From: Candidatus Poseidoniia archaeon
Lineage (GTDB): Archaea > Thermoplasmatota > Poseidoniia > MGIII > CG-Epi1
Length of the DNA stretch: 12,134 bases
Reading direction: 5' to 3'
Assembly: GCA_022449705.1 (NCBI GenBank)
Contig: JAKURS010000021.1
Location: 2,569 to 14,702 of the forward strand
Every line of letters starts with the position of its first letter. Position 1 is the first letter of the stretch. The position numbers and the translations under genes were made by a program. Positions 1 to 8,087 of the stretch are shown piece by piece. The notes beneath the pieces are model-generated. The model was not told where the DNA came from and searched no databases. It saw only the letters and a program-made list of their open reading frames with translations.

Positions 1-2021
1 CGCAGCGCAGCTACGACTACCGCACGCTTGGCCTCGGATATGCGAATATCGGCTCGCTTCTGATGCGCATGGGGATTCCCTACGACGACGAGCGCGCGTT
101 CACCATTTGCGGCGCTCTGACCGCCATCCTGGGTGGGGTGTGCTACGCTACTTCGGCCGAGATGGCGCGCGTCAAGGAGCCGTTCCCGCGCTATGCGCAG
201 AACCGCAAGAACATGTTACGGGTGATGCGCAACCACCGCCGCGCTGCGTACAGCGCCCCGGCCGAGGAATACGAGGGGCTGACGGTGCTTCCGTCCGGGA
301 TTGATCCCGCATACTGCCCCGAGTACCTGCTGAAGGCGGCGCGCGGAGCGTGGGACGCGGCAGTTACCCTGGGCGAGGCACACGGCTATCGCAACGCACA
401 GGTGACGGTGATTGCGCCGACCGGCACCATCGGCATCCAGATGGACTGCGACACCACCGGCATCGAGCCCGACTTCGCGCTGGTGAAGTTCAAGACGCTG
501 GCGGGCGGTGGCATGCTGCGCATCATCAACCAGTCGGTGCCGCCGGCGCTGGAGAAGCTGGGCTACGACGAGGCGCAGCGCGATGAAATCGTTGGTTACG
601 TTCTCGGCAACGGCACGCTGGAAGGCGCGCCGGAGGTGAACCATGAGTCGCTCAGGCGCAAAGGACTCTCGGGCGAGGCCATCGACCGCCTTGAGGCGGC
701 CATCCCCGCCACCACCTCGCTGAAGCTGCTGGTATCGCCGTTCCACGTCGGCGACGACTACTGCCGCGAGAAGCTCGGCCTCTCGGAGGAGCAGGTGACT
801 GACCCCGCCTTCAACCTGCTGGCGCACCTGGGCTACGAGCTGGAAGAGGTACAGGCAGCCGATGACGCCATCTTCGGGCGGCTGACCATCGAGGGCGCTC
901 CGCACCTGAAGGAGTCGCACTTGGCGGTCTTCGACTGCGCCAACCGCTGCGGGCAGTACGGCACGCGCTCCATTTCGTGGCACGCGCACATCCGCATGAT
1001 GGCGGCGGCGCAGCCCTTCATCTCGGGTGCGATTTCGAAGACTATCAACATGCCGCACGAAGCCACCGTGGCGGAAATCCGGCAGGCGTACGAGGAGTCG
1101 TGGCGCACGATGAACAAGTCCATCGCGCTCTACCGCGACGGCTCCAAGCTGAGCCAGCCGCTGATGTCGGGCGCCAGCCTGGCAGTTGCCCTGGTCGCGG
1201 AGGAGGAGCAGCTGGCGGAGGGACTGGTATCGGCCGGAAAGGCGGCCGAAATCATGGCCGAGGCGCTGCCGACACCCGACGCGCAGCAGATTGCGCGCAA
1301 GGTGGTGACGCGCTACATCGCGCAACGGCGGAGGCTTCCCGAGCGCCGTTTGGGGGGCTACACCCAGAAGGCGAAGATTGCCGGCCACACCATCTACCTC
1401 CACACTGGCCAATACGAGGATGGCAGCCTGGGCGAAGTCTTCATCGACATGGCGAAGGAGGGCGCTGCCTTCCGCAGCCTGATGAACTGCTTCGCGGTCG
1501 CTATCAGCCTCGGCCTGCAGCACGGCGTCCCACTGGAAGAATTTGTCGATGCCTTCGTCTTCTCGCGCTTCGAGCCGCTGGGGCCAGTCCAAGGCAACAA
1601 GCGCATCAAGATGGCGACCTCGATTGTCGACTACCTGTTCCGCGAGCTGGCCATCACCTACCTCGGCCGCAGTGACTTGGCACACGGTGTCACCGAAGAG
1701 GACCTGCGCCCCGACGCGCTGCGCTCGGTGGTGGAGGACGAGCTGGAGGCGTCCGCCGGGCGCTCCCCGCACGGCGAAGCGTCAGGCGACCAGCACGAAG
1801 TGCAGATGACGCTCGACGATATGGGCAATCCAGTCGAGGGGGAAGTGCCGGGGCCGCTCACCCCCGGCACGGCCAGTGACCCGCTGCAGACGACCGTTGC
1901 CGAGGCGGTTCGCATGGGTTTCTCGGGAGACCCGTGCCCTGATTGTGGCCAGTTCATGCTGGTCCCCAACGGCAACTGCTTCAAGTGCACTGGCTGCGGC
2001 GCGACGACCGGTTGCAGCTGA
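1..2021 (+). CDS. nrdJ: Adenosylcobalamin-dependent (class II) ribonucleotide reductase, 5'-truncated by window edge
   Basis: This enzyme reduces ribonucleotides to deoxyribonucleotides with a B12-derived thiyl radical; its length and motifs fit the NrdJ diphosphate-reductase type. The reading frame is open from the first full codon (nt 3) to TGA at 2019-2021, giving 672 visible residues. The N-terminal part, with the radical cysteine and its N-x-C-x-E site, lies outside the window, so the ATG at 63 is internal. Family blocks visible: YDYRTLGLGYANIG (nt 12-53), MGIPYD, the phosphate-binding APTGTIG followed by MDCDTTGIEPD (about nt 414-473), FDCANRCG, then SGAISKTINMP and ALYRDGSKLSQPL (about nt 1023-1164). 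A second conserved block, GGYTQKAKIAG through FEPLGPVQGN, follows. The tail is a Cys-rich zinc-ribbon-like module (CPDCG, CFKCTGCG, ending TGCS), typical of NrdJ and probably involved in re-reduction. A poorly conserved linker (about nt 1750-1920) precedes it. The neighbouring gene converges on it 15 nt downstream. Confidence 0.96.
   Translation, partial: QRSYDYRTLGLGYANIGSLLMRMGIPYDDERAFTICGALTAILGGVCYATSAEMARVKEPFPRYAQNRKNMLRVMRNHRRAAYSAPAEEYEGLTVLPSGIDPAYCPEYLLKAARGAWDAAVTLGEAHGYRNAQVTVIAPTGTIGIQMDCDTTGIEPDFALVKFKTLAGGGMLRIINQSVPPALEKLGYDEAQRDEIVGYVLGNGTLEGAPEVNHESLRRKGLSGEAIDRLEAAIPATTSLKLLVSPFHVGDDYCREKLGLSEEQVTDPAFNLLAHLGYELEEVQAADDAIFGRLTIEGAPHLKESHLAVFDCANRCGQYGTRSISWHAHIRMMAAAQPFISGAISKTINMPHEATVAEIRQAYEESWRTMNKSIALYRDGSKLSQPLMSGASLAVALVAEEEQLAEGLVSAGKAAEIMAEALPTPDAQQIARKVVTRYIAQRRRLPERRLGGYTQKAKIAGHTIYLHTGQYEDGSLGEVFIDMAKEGAAFRSLMNCFAVAISLGLQHGVPLEEFVDAFVFSRFEPLGPVQGNKRIKMATSIVDYLFRELAITYLGRSDLAHGVTEEDLRPDALRSVVEDELEASAGRSPHGEASGDQHEVQMTLDDMGNPVEGEVPGPLTPGTASDPLQTTVAEAVRMGFSGDPCPDCGQFMLVPNGNCFKCTGCGATTGCS
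1845..1870. repeat. Perfect 9-bp inverted repeat inside the nrdJ linker
   Basis: GTGCCGGGG (1845-1853) and its exact complement CCCCGGCAC (1862-1870) flank an 8-nt loop. It lies in the low-conservation linker before the zinc-ribbon tail of the reductase and encodes a Pro/Gly-rich stretch (VPGPLTPGT). The RNA hairpin would be very stable. It may be chance in a GC-rich linker or a hairpin that entered the gene. Confidence 0.6.
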
Positions 2022-2036
2022 TCCCGCCTCGCCCCG

Positions 2037-3965
<1,929 letters not shown>

Positions 3966-3993
3966 GGCGTGGCATCGCCCGCAGCTGAAAAAG

Positions 3994-5064
3994 CTACAGC
4001 ATCCCGGCTTTCTGGATAATCATCAGCTGCTCAGTCGAGAGCTTGTCGCCGGAGAGGAACTTGCGGAACAGCTCCTCGGCGTCGGCTGCCGATTCAACCG
4101 CGTCGGCCTGGCTGGTGCCGCGCCGCCGCTCGGCGCGTGCCCGGTCGACTTCGGAGAGCTCACGCAGATGCTCGATGTACTCGGCATGCACCTCGTCCGC
4201 CAGCTCCTTGACGCGTACGAAGGCGCGCTGCGCACCATCAGCTCTCTTGCGCGTCTTGCGGTTCTCCCGCAACGCGTCACGCATCGATTCGTGTTCCGCC
4301 TGCGCCTCGTCACGCGCGCGTCTCATGCTCCGCAGTAGCTCCTTGCGCTGCTGGTCCGCCTGCCGGAAGCTGTCGCGCGCCGCGGTGACCTCGGGGTCGG
4401 TCTCGAGCAGCTTGTCCTGCTCGCTAATCTGCGACTGCAGCGTCCCGATCTTCTCGACCAGCGCGCGCTCTTTCTTGATGCTCATCGAGCTGGTCATCTG
4501 TTTCAGTTCCAGCTCCTGTATTTGCCGCCTCAGCTTCGGAACAGGTGGCAGGTGGCTGCCGGCGAAACGGGCACGCTTGAGCTTCAGGAACTCCTCGCGC
4601 AGCTGGTCCACCCCGGGCCCCAGCTGGCGCAGCTCGTTCCGCGTCTCTCCCACCTCGACGTTCAGCCCGTTGCGCCGGTCACGGTGCGCGTAGACCTGGT
4701 CCATCAGTGCCTTGGCCTGCGCGTTTAGCTCGTTGCGCTCAGCGGCGTGCGACTGCGATTTCAGGTTCAGCTCGTCGCGCTTGCGGCGCAGCTCCTCAGC
4801 CAGTGTGTTTATCGCCTTGCGGCGCAGCTTCAGCTCCTTGCGCGACAGCTTCGAGTAGTCGGGACCGGGGTCGTCAGCCGTTGCCGGGGCCGCCCCTGTC
4901 TCGGCTAGCCGCGCCAGCAATACAGCCTTGGTGCCGGAGACCGGGAGCTCGCGCTCGCGCAGCTTCTCCCTGAGTTCAACGACCGTCAGGCCAGCGTGCC
5001 CGCTGGGTGCAGGCTCGTCGCCTGCCGGGGCGTCGAGGGCTGGTTCCTCGGTTCGAGTTTCCAT
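3994..5064 (-). CDS. SAP-domain protein with long archaeal coiled-coil region (COG1340-like)
   Basis: This 356-residue protein has no recognised catalytic domain. After an acidic, Pro/Ala-rich leader (1-24), residues about 25-56 (LTVVELREKLRERELPVSG, then KAVLLARL) match the SAP helix-extended-helix, usually a DNA- or RNA-binding module. From about 73 to 320 it is almost entirely charged helix with coiled-coil spacing, broken by GSHLPPVPKLR (169-179). This resembles the archaeal coiled-coil family COG1340. A short helical tail (EELFRKFLSGDKLSTEQLMI, about 330-349) ends the protein. There is no signal peptide or membrane segment. The start is ATG (5062-5064) with GGGAG 5 nt upstream. It follows aL12 by 33 nt, and that gap holds a strong hairpin, so it may be co-expressed with the ribosomal stalk genes. 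The function is unknown; a nucleic-acid tether or scaffold is inference. Confidence 0.8.
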   Translation of the reverse strand: METRTEEPALDAPAGDEPAPSGHAGLTVVELREKLRERELPVSGTKAVLLARLAETGAAPATADDPGPDYSKLSRKELKLRRKAINTLAEELRRKRDELNLKSQSHAAERNELNAQAKALMDQVYAHRDRRNGLNVEVGETRNELRQLGPGVDQLREEFLKLKRARFAGSHLPPVPKLRRQIQELELKQMTSSMSIKKERALVEKIGTLQSQISEQDKLLETDPEVTAARDSFRQADQQRKELLRSMRRARDEAQAEHESMRDALRENRKTRKRADGAQRAFVRVKELADEVHAEYIEHLRELSEVDRARAERRRGTSQADAVESAADAEELFRKFLSGDKLSTEQLMIIQKAGML

Positions 5065-5073
5065 CGCTTCTCC

Positions 5074-5088
5074 CGGGGCTGTGCCCCG
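5074..5088. repeat. GGGGC-NNN-GCCCC hairpin between aL12 and the SAP protein gene
   Basis: CGGGGC TGT GCCCCG forms a perfect 6-bp stem with a 3-nt loop. It lies in the 33-nt gap between the aL12 stop (5098-5100) and the SAP gene start (5064), 10 nt before the ATG. The same core recurs at 7088-7100 and 11653-11665. It could be an attenuator or RNA processing site within the operon; no T-run follows. Confidence 0.65.
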
Positions 5089-5097
5089 CTGGCGGTC

Positions 5098-5415
5098 CTA
5101 ACCGAAGAGAGCACCGAGTCCTTCGACTGCTTCCTCTTCACTGACTTCTTCTTCCTCGGCCTCTGCTTCCTCGGTGGCGGCTTCCTCGCTGCCAGCGTCC
5201 CCACCGGACGGGGCCGGCGCGGCGGCCGCCGGAGCGGCTACTGCGGCGGTGGCCATGGCTTCCTCGAGGTCCACGCCTTCCAGCGCGGCCACGAGGGCCT
5301 CGGCCCGGGCCTTGTCGGTCTTCAGGCCTGCGGCCTTGAGGACCTTGGTGACGGACTTGGCGTCGATTTCGGCGCCCGCCGAGTTGAGCAGCATGGCCGA
5401 ATAGATGTATTCCAT
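5098..5415 (-). CDS. rpl12: Ribosomal protein aL12 / P1 (stalk protein)
   Basis: Acidic stalk protein of the archaeal large subunit. Dimers bind the C-terminal helices of uL10, and their tails recruit translation factors. At 105 residues it has the usual length. The N-terminal helical dimerisation domain runs from MEYIYSAMLLNSAG to about residue 58 and includes TKVLKAAGLKTD. An Ala/Pro/Gly hinge (about 58-75) and a Glu-rich segment follow. The C-terminus EEEAVEGLGALFG is the factor-binding tail, nearly matching that of uL10 next door. The start is ATG (5413-5415) with a perfect AGGAGG (5423-5428 on the complement) followed by a poly-A spacer. The Shine-Dalgarno site overlaps the uL10 stop codon, so the two genes are tightly coupled, as expected for a protein made in excess over uL10. 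Confidence 0.97.
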   Translation of the reverse strand: MEYIYSAMLLNSAGAEIDAKSVTKVLKAAGLKTDKARAEALVAALEGVDLEEAMATAAVAAPAAAAPAPSGGDAGSEEAATEEAEAEEEEVSEEEAVEGLGALFG

Positions 5416-5422
5416 TTTTTTG

Positions 5423-5428
5423 CCTCCT
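5423..5428 (-). promoter_or_regulatory. Strong Shine-Dalgarno site (AGGAGG) of aL12
   Basis: On the minus strand AGGAGG, then a GC and an A-run, precedes the ATG at 5415. The site overlaps the TAG stop of uL10 (5427-5429). This fits coupling and high expression of the stalk protein, which is present in several copies per ribosome. Confidence 0.8.
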
Positions 5429-6434
5429 ATTCGAACATGGCTCCTAATCCTGATACGGCGTCCTCCTCGGACGCCTCGTCTTGCTCCGCTTCCGGCTCCT
5501 CCCCCGCCTCAGCTTTCTCCGCCCGCACAGCTGGGGCTGCGGCAGTTACGCCTTGCATCGCCTTCAGCTCTTCGTCGGCGCCGTCGCCAGCATGGCTGGC
5601 TACGCCCAGCATCTGCCGGTGCGCCTCGGCAAGCAGCGCGGCAATCGTCTCCTCCGATGGCCACGCCGCAGCCTTAGCAACCGCCAGCGCCTCCGCGCGC
5701 GCCTTCGCGACCAGTGGAACTGTGGTGGCGGAGCTGAGCCAGCGCGCGTGCATGGCGAGGTTGAACGCTCCCGCCACGGCCGACTGCAGTCGGCCGTGGA
5801 ACTCATCGTAATCAATATCCAGTACTTCGGGCGGGTAGAAGTCCTGCCCGTCATACGCGCCGAGAAGTTCCATTCCCATCGTGACCGGGTATATTTCCAG
5901 CTTGGTCAGCGCCGCAGCCACTTGCGCCGAAATGGTGTCCCCTCCAGCGACGGCAACGTGCCGCTTGCGAATCTCAATCTGCCCCTTCACGATGACGGCC
6001 GGGAAGCCCGCCTGCTGGAACTCGCCCACGATGGGGCCAGCGGGGAACGGTGTCACCCCTTTCTCGACTACAACATCAGCGCCTGCAACCTCACCACCCC
6101 TGGCAGGCGCCAGCGTTTCTGCCGCCTTGAGCAGGCGGGAAATCGTGAACGGGCTCCCGTCACCGGTCAGCAAAGCCAGCTGTTCCTTGCGGAACGCGTC
6201 AGCCAGCTTCTCGAGCCCGGGCCGCCTGGCGGCCACAGCCTCGATAGCGCGGCGCAGCAGCCGGTTGCGGCTCATGCGTACACGCACGCCGTGCTCACGC
6301 AGCGACTTGCGCATCTCCATCATCTGCCGGGCGGGAATGCCGCTTACGTCGACCAGCGCCACGACTGGCGCTGCGAGGTATTCCTCGAGCTGCGCAATCT
6401 CGTCGTGTTTCCACTGCGTGGCAACCGCCTGCAT
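5427..6434 (-). CDS. rpl10: Ribosomal protein uL10 (archaeal P0)
   Basis: Base of the ribosomal stalk: it binds 23S rRNA at the GTPase-associated centre and carries the aL12 dimers. At 335 residues it has archaeal P0 length, well above bacterial L10. The N-terminal rRNA-binding domain includes VALVDVSGIPARQMMEMRK and VRMSRNRLLRRAI (about 25-67). The archaeal/eukaryotic insertion domain is at about 110-180 (GPIVGEFQQAGFPAVIVKGQ). The family motif KLEIYPVTMGMELL follows at about 188-201. Ala-rich helices at about 215-300 are the aL12-binding spine. The acidic tail ends EEDAVSGLGAMFE, a relative of the aL12 tail. The ATG (6432-6434) overlaps the uL1 TAA by one base (TAATG), with GGTGAGGG just upstream as ribosome binding site. 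It is the second gene of the uL1-uL10-aL12 operon. Confidence 0.97.
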   Translation of the reverse strand: MQAVATQWKHDEIAQLEEYLAAPVVALVDVSGIPARQMMEMRKSLREHGVRVRMSRNRLLRRAIEAVAARRPGLEKLADAFRKEQLALLTGDGSPFTISRLLKAAETLAPARGGEVAGADVVVEKGVTPFPAGPIVGEFQQAGFPAVIVKGQIEIRKRHVAVAGGDTISAQVAAALTKLEIYPVTMGMELLGAYDGQDFYPPEVLDIDYDEFHGRLQSAVAGAFNLAMHARWLSSATTVPLVAKARAEALAVAKAAAWPSEETIAALLAEAHRQMLGVASHAGDGADEELKAMQGVTAAAPAVRAEKAEAGEEPEAEQDEASEEDAVSGLGAMFE

Positions 6435-7054
6435 TAGACCCTCACCGCCTTGCCCATGGTGGTCTTGACCCAGACCGAGGCGATGTTCTGGTCACCGCGG
6501 TCGAGGTGCGATTCAACCCGCTTCAGCACCGTCTCGAGGTTCTCCGCCAGCTGCTCCTGCTCCATTGCCACCGTGCCTATCGGCACGTGGAAAGTGGGGC
6601 GGTCGCGCGATCGCAGTACCACCAGGTTGCGTAGCCCGTCGATAATGCGCGCGATGTCGGCGGTCGGTGGCACCGGCCGCGGCATCTTGCCGCGCGGTCC
6701 CAGTACGACACCGAGCAACTTGCCGATGTCAGCCATCATGCTCACTTCGGCGACAAAGTAGTCGATGCCGTCGACGACCTTGCGCGCGCGGCGCTTGTCG
6801 TTGGCGAGGTCACCCAGCTCCTCGGGGGTAATCAGCAGGTCGGCATGTGCCTTGGCTTTCTCGGCCAGCTCCGTGCGCGCGAAAACGCCGACGCGCGCCG
6901 GCCGGCCACGGCCGTGCGGCAGCGCCAGTTCGTCGTCGATGCGCTTCTGCGGGTTCTGCAGGTCGACGTCGCGCAGGTTGATTGCGACGTCCACCGTCTC
7001 GGTGAACTTGCGCTCCTTGCGCGCTTCCAGGGCGTTTGCAATAGCCTGCTTCAC
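6434..7054 (-). CDS. rpl1: Ribosomal protein uL1
   Basis: L1-stalk protein that binds 23S rRNA at the E site and takes part in release of deacylated tRNA. In several archaea and bacteria it also represses its own operon by binding its mRNA. It has 206 residues (archaeal norm about 210-220). Visible family motifs are RKFTETVDVAINLRDVDL (16-32), LPHGRG (45-50), LGPRGKMPRPVPP (118-130) and HVPIGTVAM (156-164). The rRNA-contacting C-terminus is TTMGKAVRV. The start is GTG (7052-7054), read from homology to other archaeal L1 N-termini. GGGGGTGA, close to the consensus GGAGGTGA, lies 16 nt upstream. No uL11 gene precedes it, unlike the common L11-L1-L10-L12 arrangement. The start codon and following codons sit in a potential stem, described separately. 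Confidence 0.96.
   Translation of the reverse strand: MKQAIANALEARKERKFTETVDVAINLRDVDLQNPQKRIDDELALPHGRGRPARVGVFARTELAEKAKAHADLLITPEELGDLANDKRRARKVVDGIDYFVAEVSMMADIGKLLGVVLGPRGKMPRPVPPTADIARIIDGLRNLVVLRSRDRPTFHVPIGTVAMEQEQLAENLETVLKRVESHLDRGDQNIASVWVKTTMGKAVRV
6961..6995 (-). repeat. 12-bp imperfect inverted repeat within the 5' part of rpl1
   Basis: GGTCGACGTCGC (6961-6972) and GCGACGTCCACC (6984-6995) are complementary at 11 of 12 positions around an 11-nt loop, starting about 60 nt after the uL1 start codon on the mRNA. In the protein the arms encode VDVA and RDVDL. It could be a structured mRNA element for feedback by uL1, or a by-product of the Val-Asp-rich sequence. Confidence 0.5.
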
Positions 7055-7078
7055 GTCGCCTGCGATGGTTTCACCCCC

Positions 7079-7106
7079 GTAGTATGCGGGGCAGCGCCCC
7101 TCCTAC
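7079..7106. repeat. Two-tier hairpin with GGGGC-AGC-GCCCC core in the rpl1 leader
   Basis: The inner stem GGGGC (7088-7092)/GCCCC (7096-7100) has loop AGC. The outer 4-bp stem is GTAG (7079-7082)/CTAC (7103-7106), separated by a 5/2-nt internal loop. It lies between the predicted uL1 promoter and its Shine-Dalgarno site. If transcription starts about 27 bp from the TATA-like box, the hairpin forms the extreme 5' end of the ribosomal operon mRNA. Confidence 0.55.
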
Positions 7107-7129
7107 GGACTTCGCGCCGGACGCCGACT

Positions 7130-7140
7130 CTTATTTAAGA
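7130..7140. promoter_or_regulatory. Shared TATA-like box of the divergent rpl1 / ABC operon promoter
   Basis: CTTATTTAAGA is the only strongly A/T-rich patch in the 133-bp gap between two divergent operons. Read on the minus strand (TCTTAAATAAG) it resembles an archaeal TATA box and would start transcription near 7108, giving uL1 a leader of about 55 nt. Read on the plus strand it would start near 7162, about 26 nt before the first ATPase gene. Whether one TBP site serves both directions cannot be told from sequence. Confidence 0.5.
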
Positions 7141-7187
7141 CTGGGGTCGGCCGGCGACGACAAAACCCCCTCGCTGCTGCGCCGGCC

Positions 7188-8087
7188 GTGATTGAGGCGC
7201 GCAGGCTCGTGAAACAGTTTGGCGCGGTGACTGCGTTGGCCGGCCTGAGCGTGGAAGTTCCTGAGGGGCGCGTGGGGCTGCTGGGGCCGAATGGTGCTGG
7301 CAAGTCTACCTTCATCAAGCTGGCGCTCGGAATCTTCTCGCCAACCTCGGGTTCGGTCGAGGTGCTCGGTGAGTCTGTTACAACGGCTGGGCCTACCCTG
7401 CGGCAGCGCATCGGCTACATGCCGGAGCACGACTGCCTGCCTGACCGCCTTACTGGAGTGGAGTTCGTGGTCGAGATGGCCCAGGTTTCGGGAATGGCAC
7501 GGCAGGCGGCCATCCAGCGCACGCACGAGGTGCTGAACCACCTGCGCATGGGCGAGGAGAAATACCGCCCCATCTCCGAGTACAGCGGCGGGATGCGGCA
7601 GAAGGTAAAGCTGGCGCAGGGGCTGGTGCACGGCCCCGAGCTGGTAATCCTTGACGAGCCCACCTCGGGGCTGGACCCGCAGGCACGGCGTGATATGCTG
7701 CGCACCATCCGCACGCTCACCGAACTGGGCCATTCCAACGTGCTGCTCTCGACCCACATCCTGCACGACGTCGAGAAGGTGTGCGACCACGTCATTATCG
7801 TTTCGCAGGGTAGGCTGCAGATGGTCGAGCAGGTCGAGTCCCTGCTCGCTAGCCTGGAAAACTGGGTCGAGGTGCGCGTCGGCGAACCGCGTGACGCATT
7901 CTGCAAGGCGCTGGAGCAGCGCAAGCTGGAGTGGGAAGAGCACGGCCCGGCACTGCGTGTCAGCTTCCGTGGCGACGAGACCTTCGGCGCCATCATCGCC
8001 GCCGCCGAGGAGAGCGGGGCGCCGCTGCTGCGGATGGAGCGCGCGACCCGCGCGCTGGAAGACCTGTACCTGGAGGTGGTAAAGTGA
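7188..8087 (+). CDS. ABC-2 type exporter ATPase, first of the operon
   Basis: ATP-hydrolysing subunit (299 residues) of an ABC-2 type exporter, acting at the inner face of the membrane with the permease encoded next. Walker A GPNGAGKST is at 33-41, signature YSGGMRQK at 132-139, Walker B LVILDEP at 152-158, D-loop SGLDP at 160-164 and H-loop His190 in STHILHD. Where many ATPases have the Q-loop glutamine, this protein reads GYMPEHDC (76-83). The paralogue in the same operon has GFVPEYDC there. A C-terminal accessory domain (about 220-299), typical of the DrrA/NatA-like group, follows. The start GTG (7188-7190) is set by the family N-terminus (VIEARRLVKQFG). No Shine-Dalgarno site is evident. 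Its stop TGA overlaps the next gene's GTG. The substrate is not predictable from the sequence. Confidence 0.93.
   Translation: MIEARRLVKQFGAVTALAGLSVEVPEGRVGLLGPNGAGKSTFIKLALGIFSPTSGSVEVLGESVTTAGPTLRQRIGYMPEHDCLPDRLTGVEFVVEMAQVSGMARQAAIQRTHEVLNHLRMGEEKYRPISEYSGGMRQKVKLAQGLVHGPELVILDEPTSGLDPQARRDMLRTIRTLTELGHSNVLLSTHILHDVEKVCDHVIIVSQGRLQMVEQVESLLASLENWVEVRVGEPRDAFCKALEQRKLEWEEHGPALRVSFRGDETFGAIIAAAEESGAPLLRMERATRALEDLYLEVVK
8072..8086 (+). promoter_or_regulatory. Shine-Dalgarno site and GTGA coupling of the first permease
   Basis: GGAGGTG (8072-8078) sits 5 nt before GTG (8084-8086). That GTG overlaps the TGA (8085-8087) of the upstream ATPase as GTGA. The site decides the permease start over the upstream in-frame ATG at 7931, which lies deep inside the ATPase gene, and over the later ATG at 8102. 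Confidence 0.8.

Noticed and set aside
216..1772. Long minus-strand open frame (518 codons) opposite the ribonucleotide reductase
   Set aside because: The plus-strand frame matches a known enzyme along its whole length. The antisense product is Arg/Leu/Val-rich with no recognisable motif, as expected for the mirror frame of GC-rich genes.
2022..2036. Terminator between the convergent reductase and synthetase genes
   Set aside because: The 15-nt gap has neither a hairpin nor a T-run on either strand.
4871..4910. GGGG-CCG-CCCC palindrome within the SAP/coiled-coil gene as another copy of the repeated hairpin
   Set aside because: It is only a 4-bp stem, lies in Ala/Pro coding sequence, and is easily expected by chance at this GC content.
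5481..6437. Plus-strand open frame (318 codons) opposite uL10
   Set aside because: Shadow of the uL10 gene; composition is Arg/His-rich with no family signature.
7931..8083. ATG at 7931 as start of the first permease
   Set aside because: It would add 51 Arg-rich residues translated from inside the ATPase gene. The GTG at 8084 has a near-perfect Shine-Dalgarno site and overlaps the ATPase stop.
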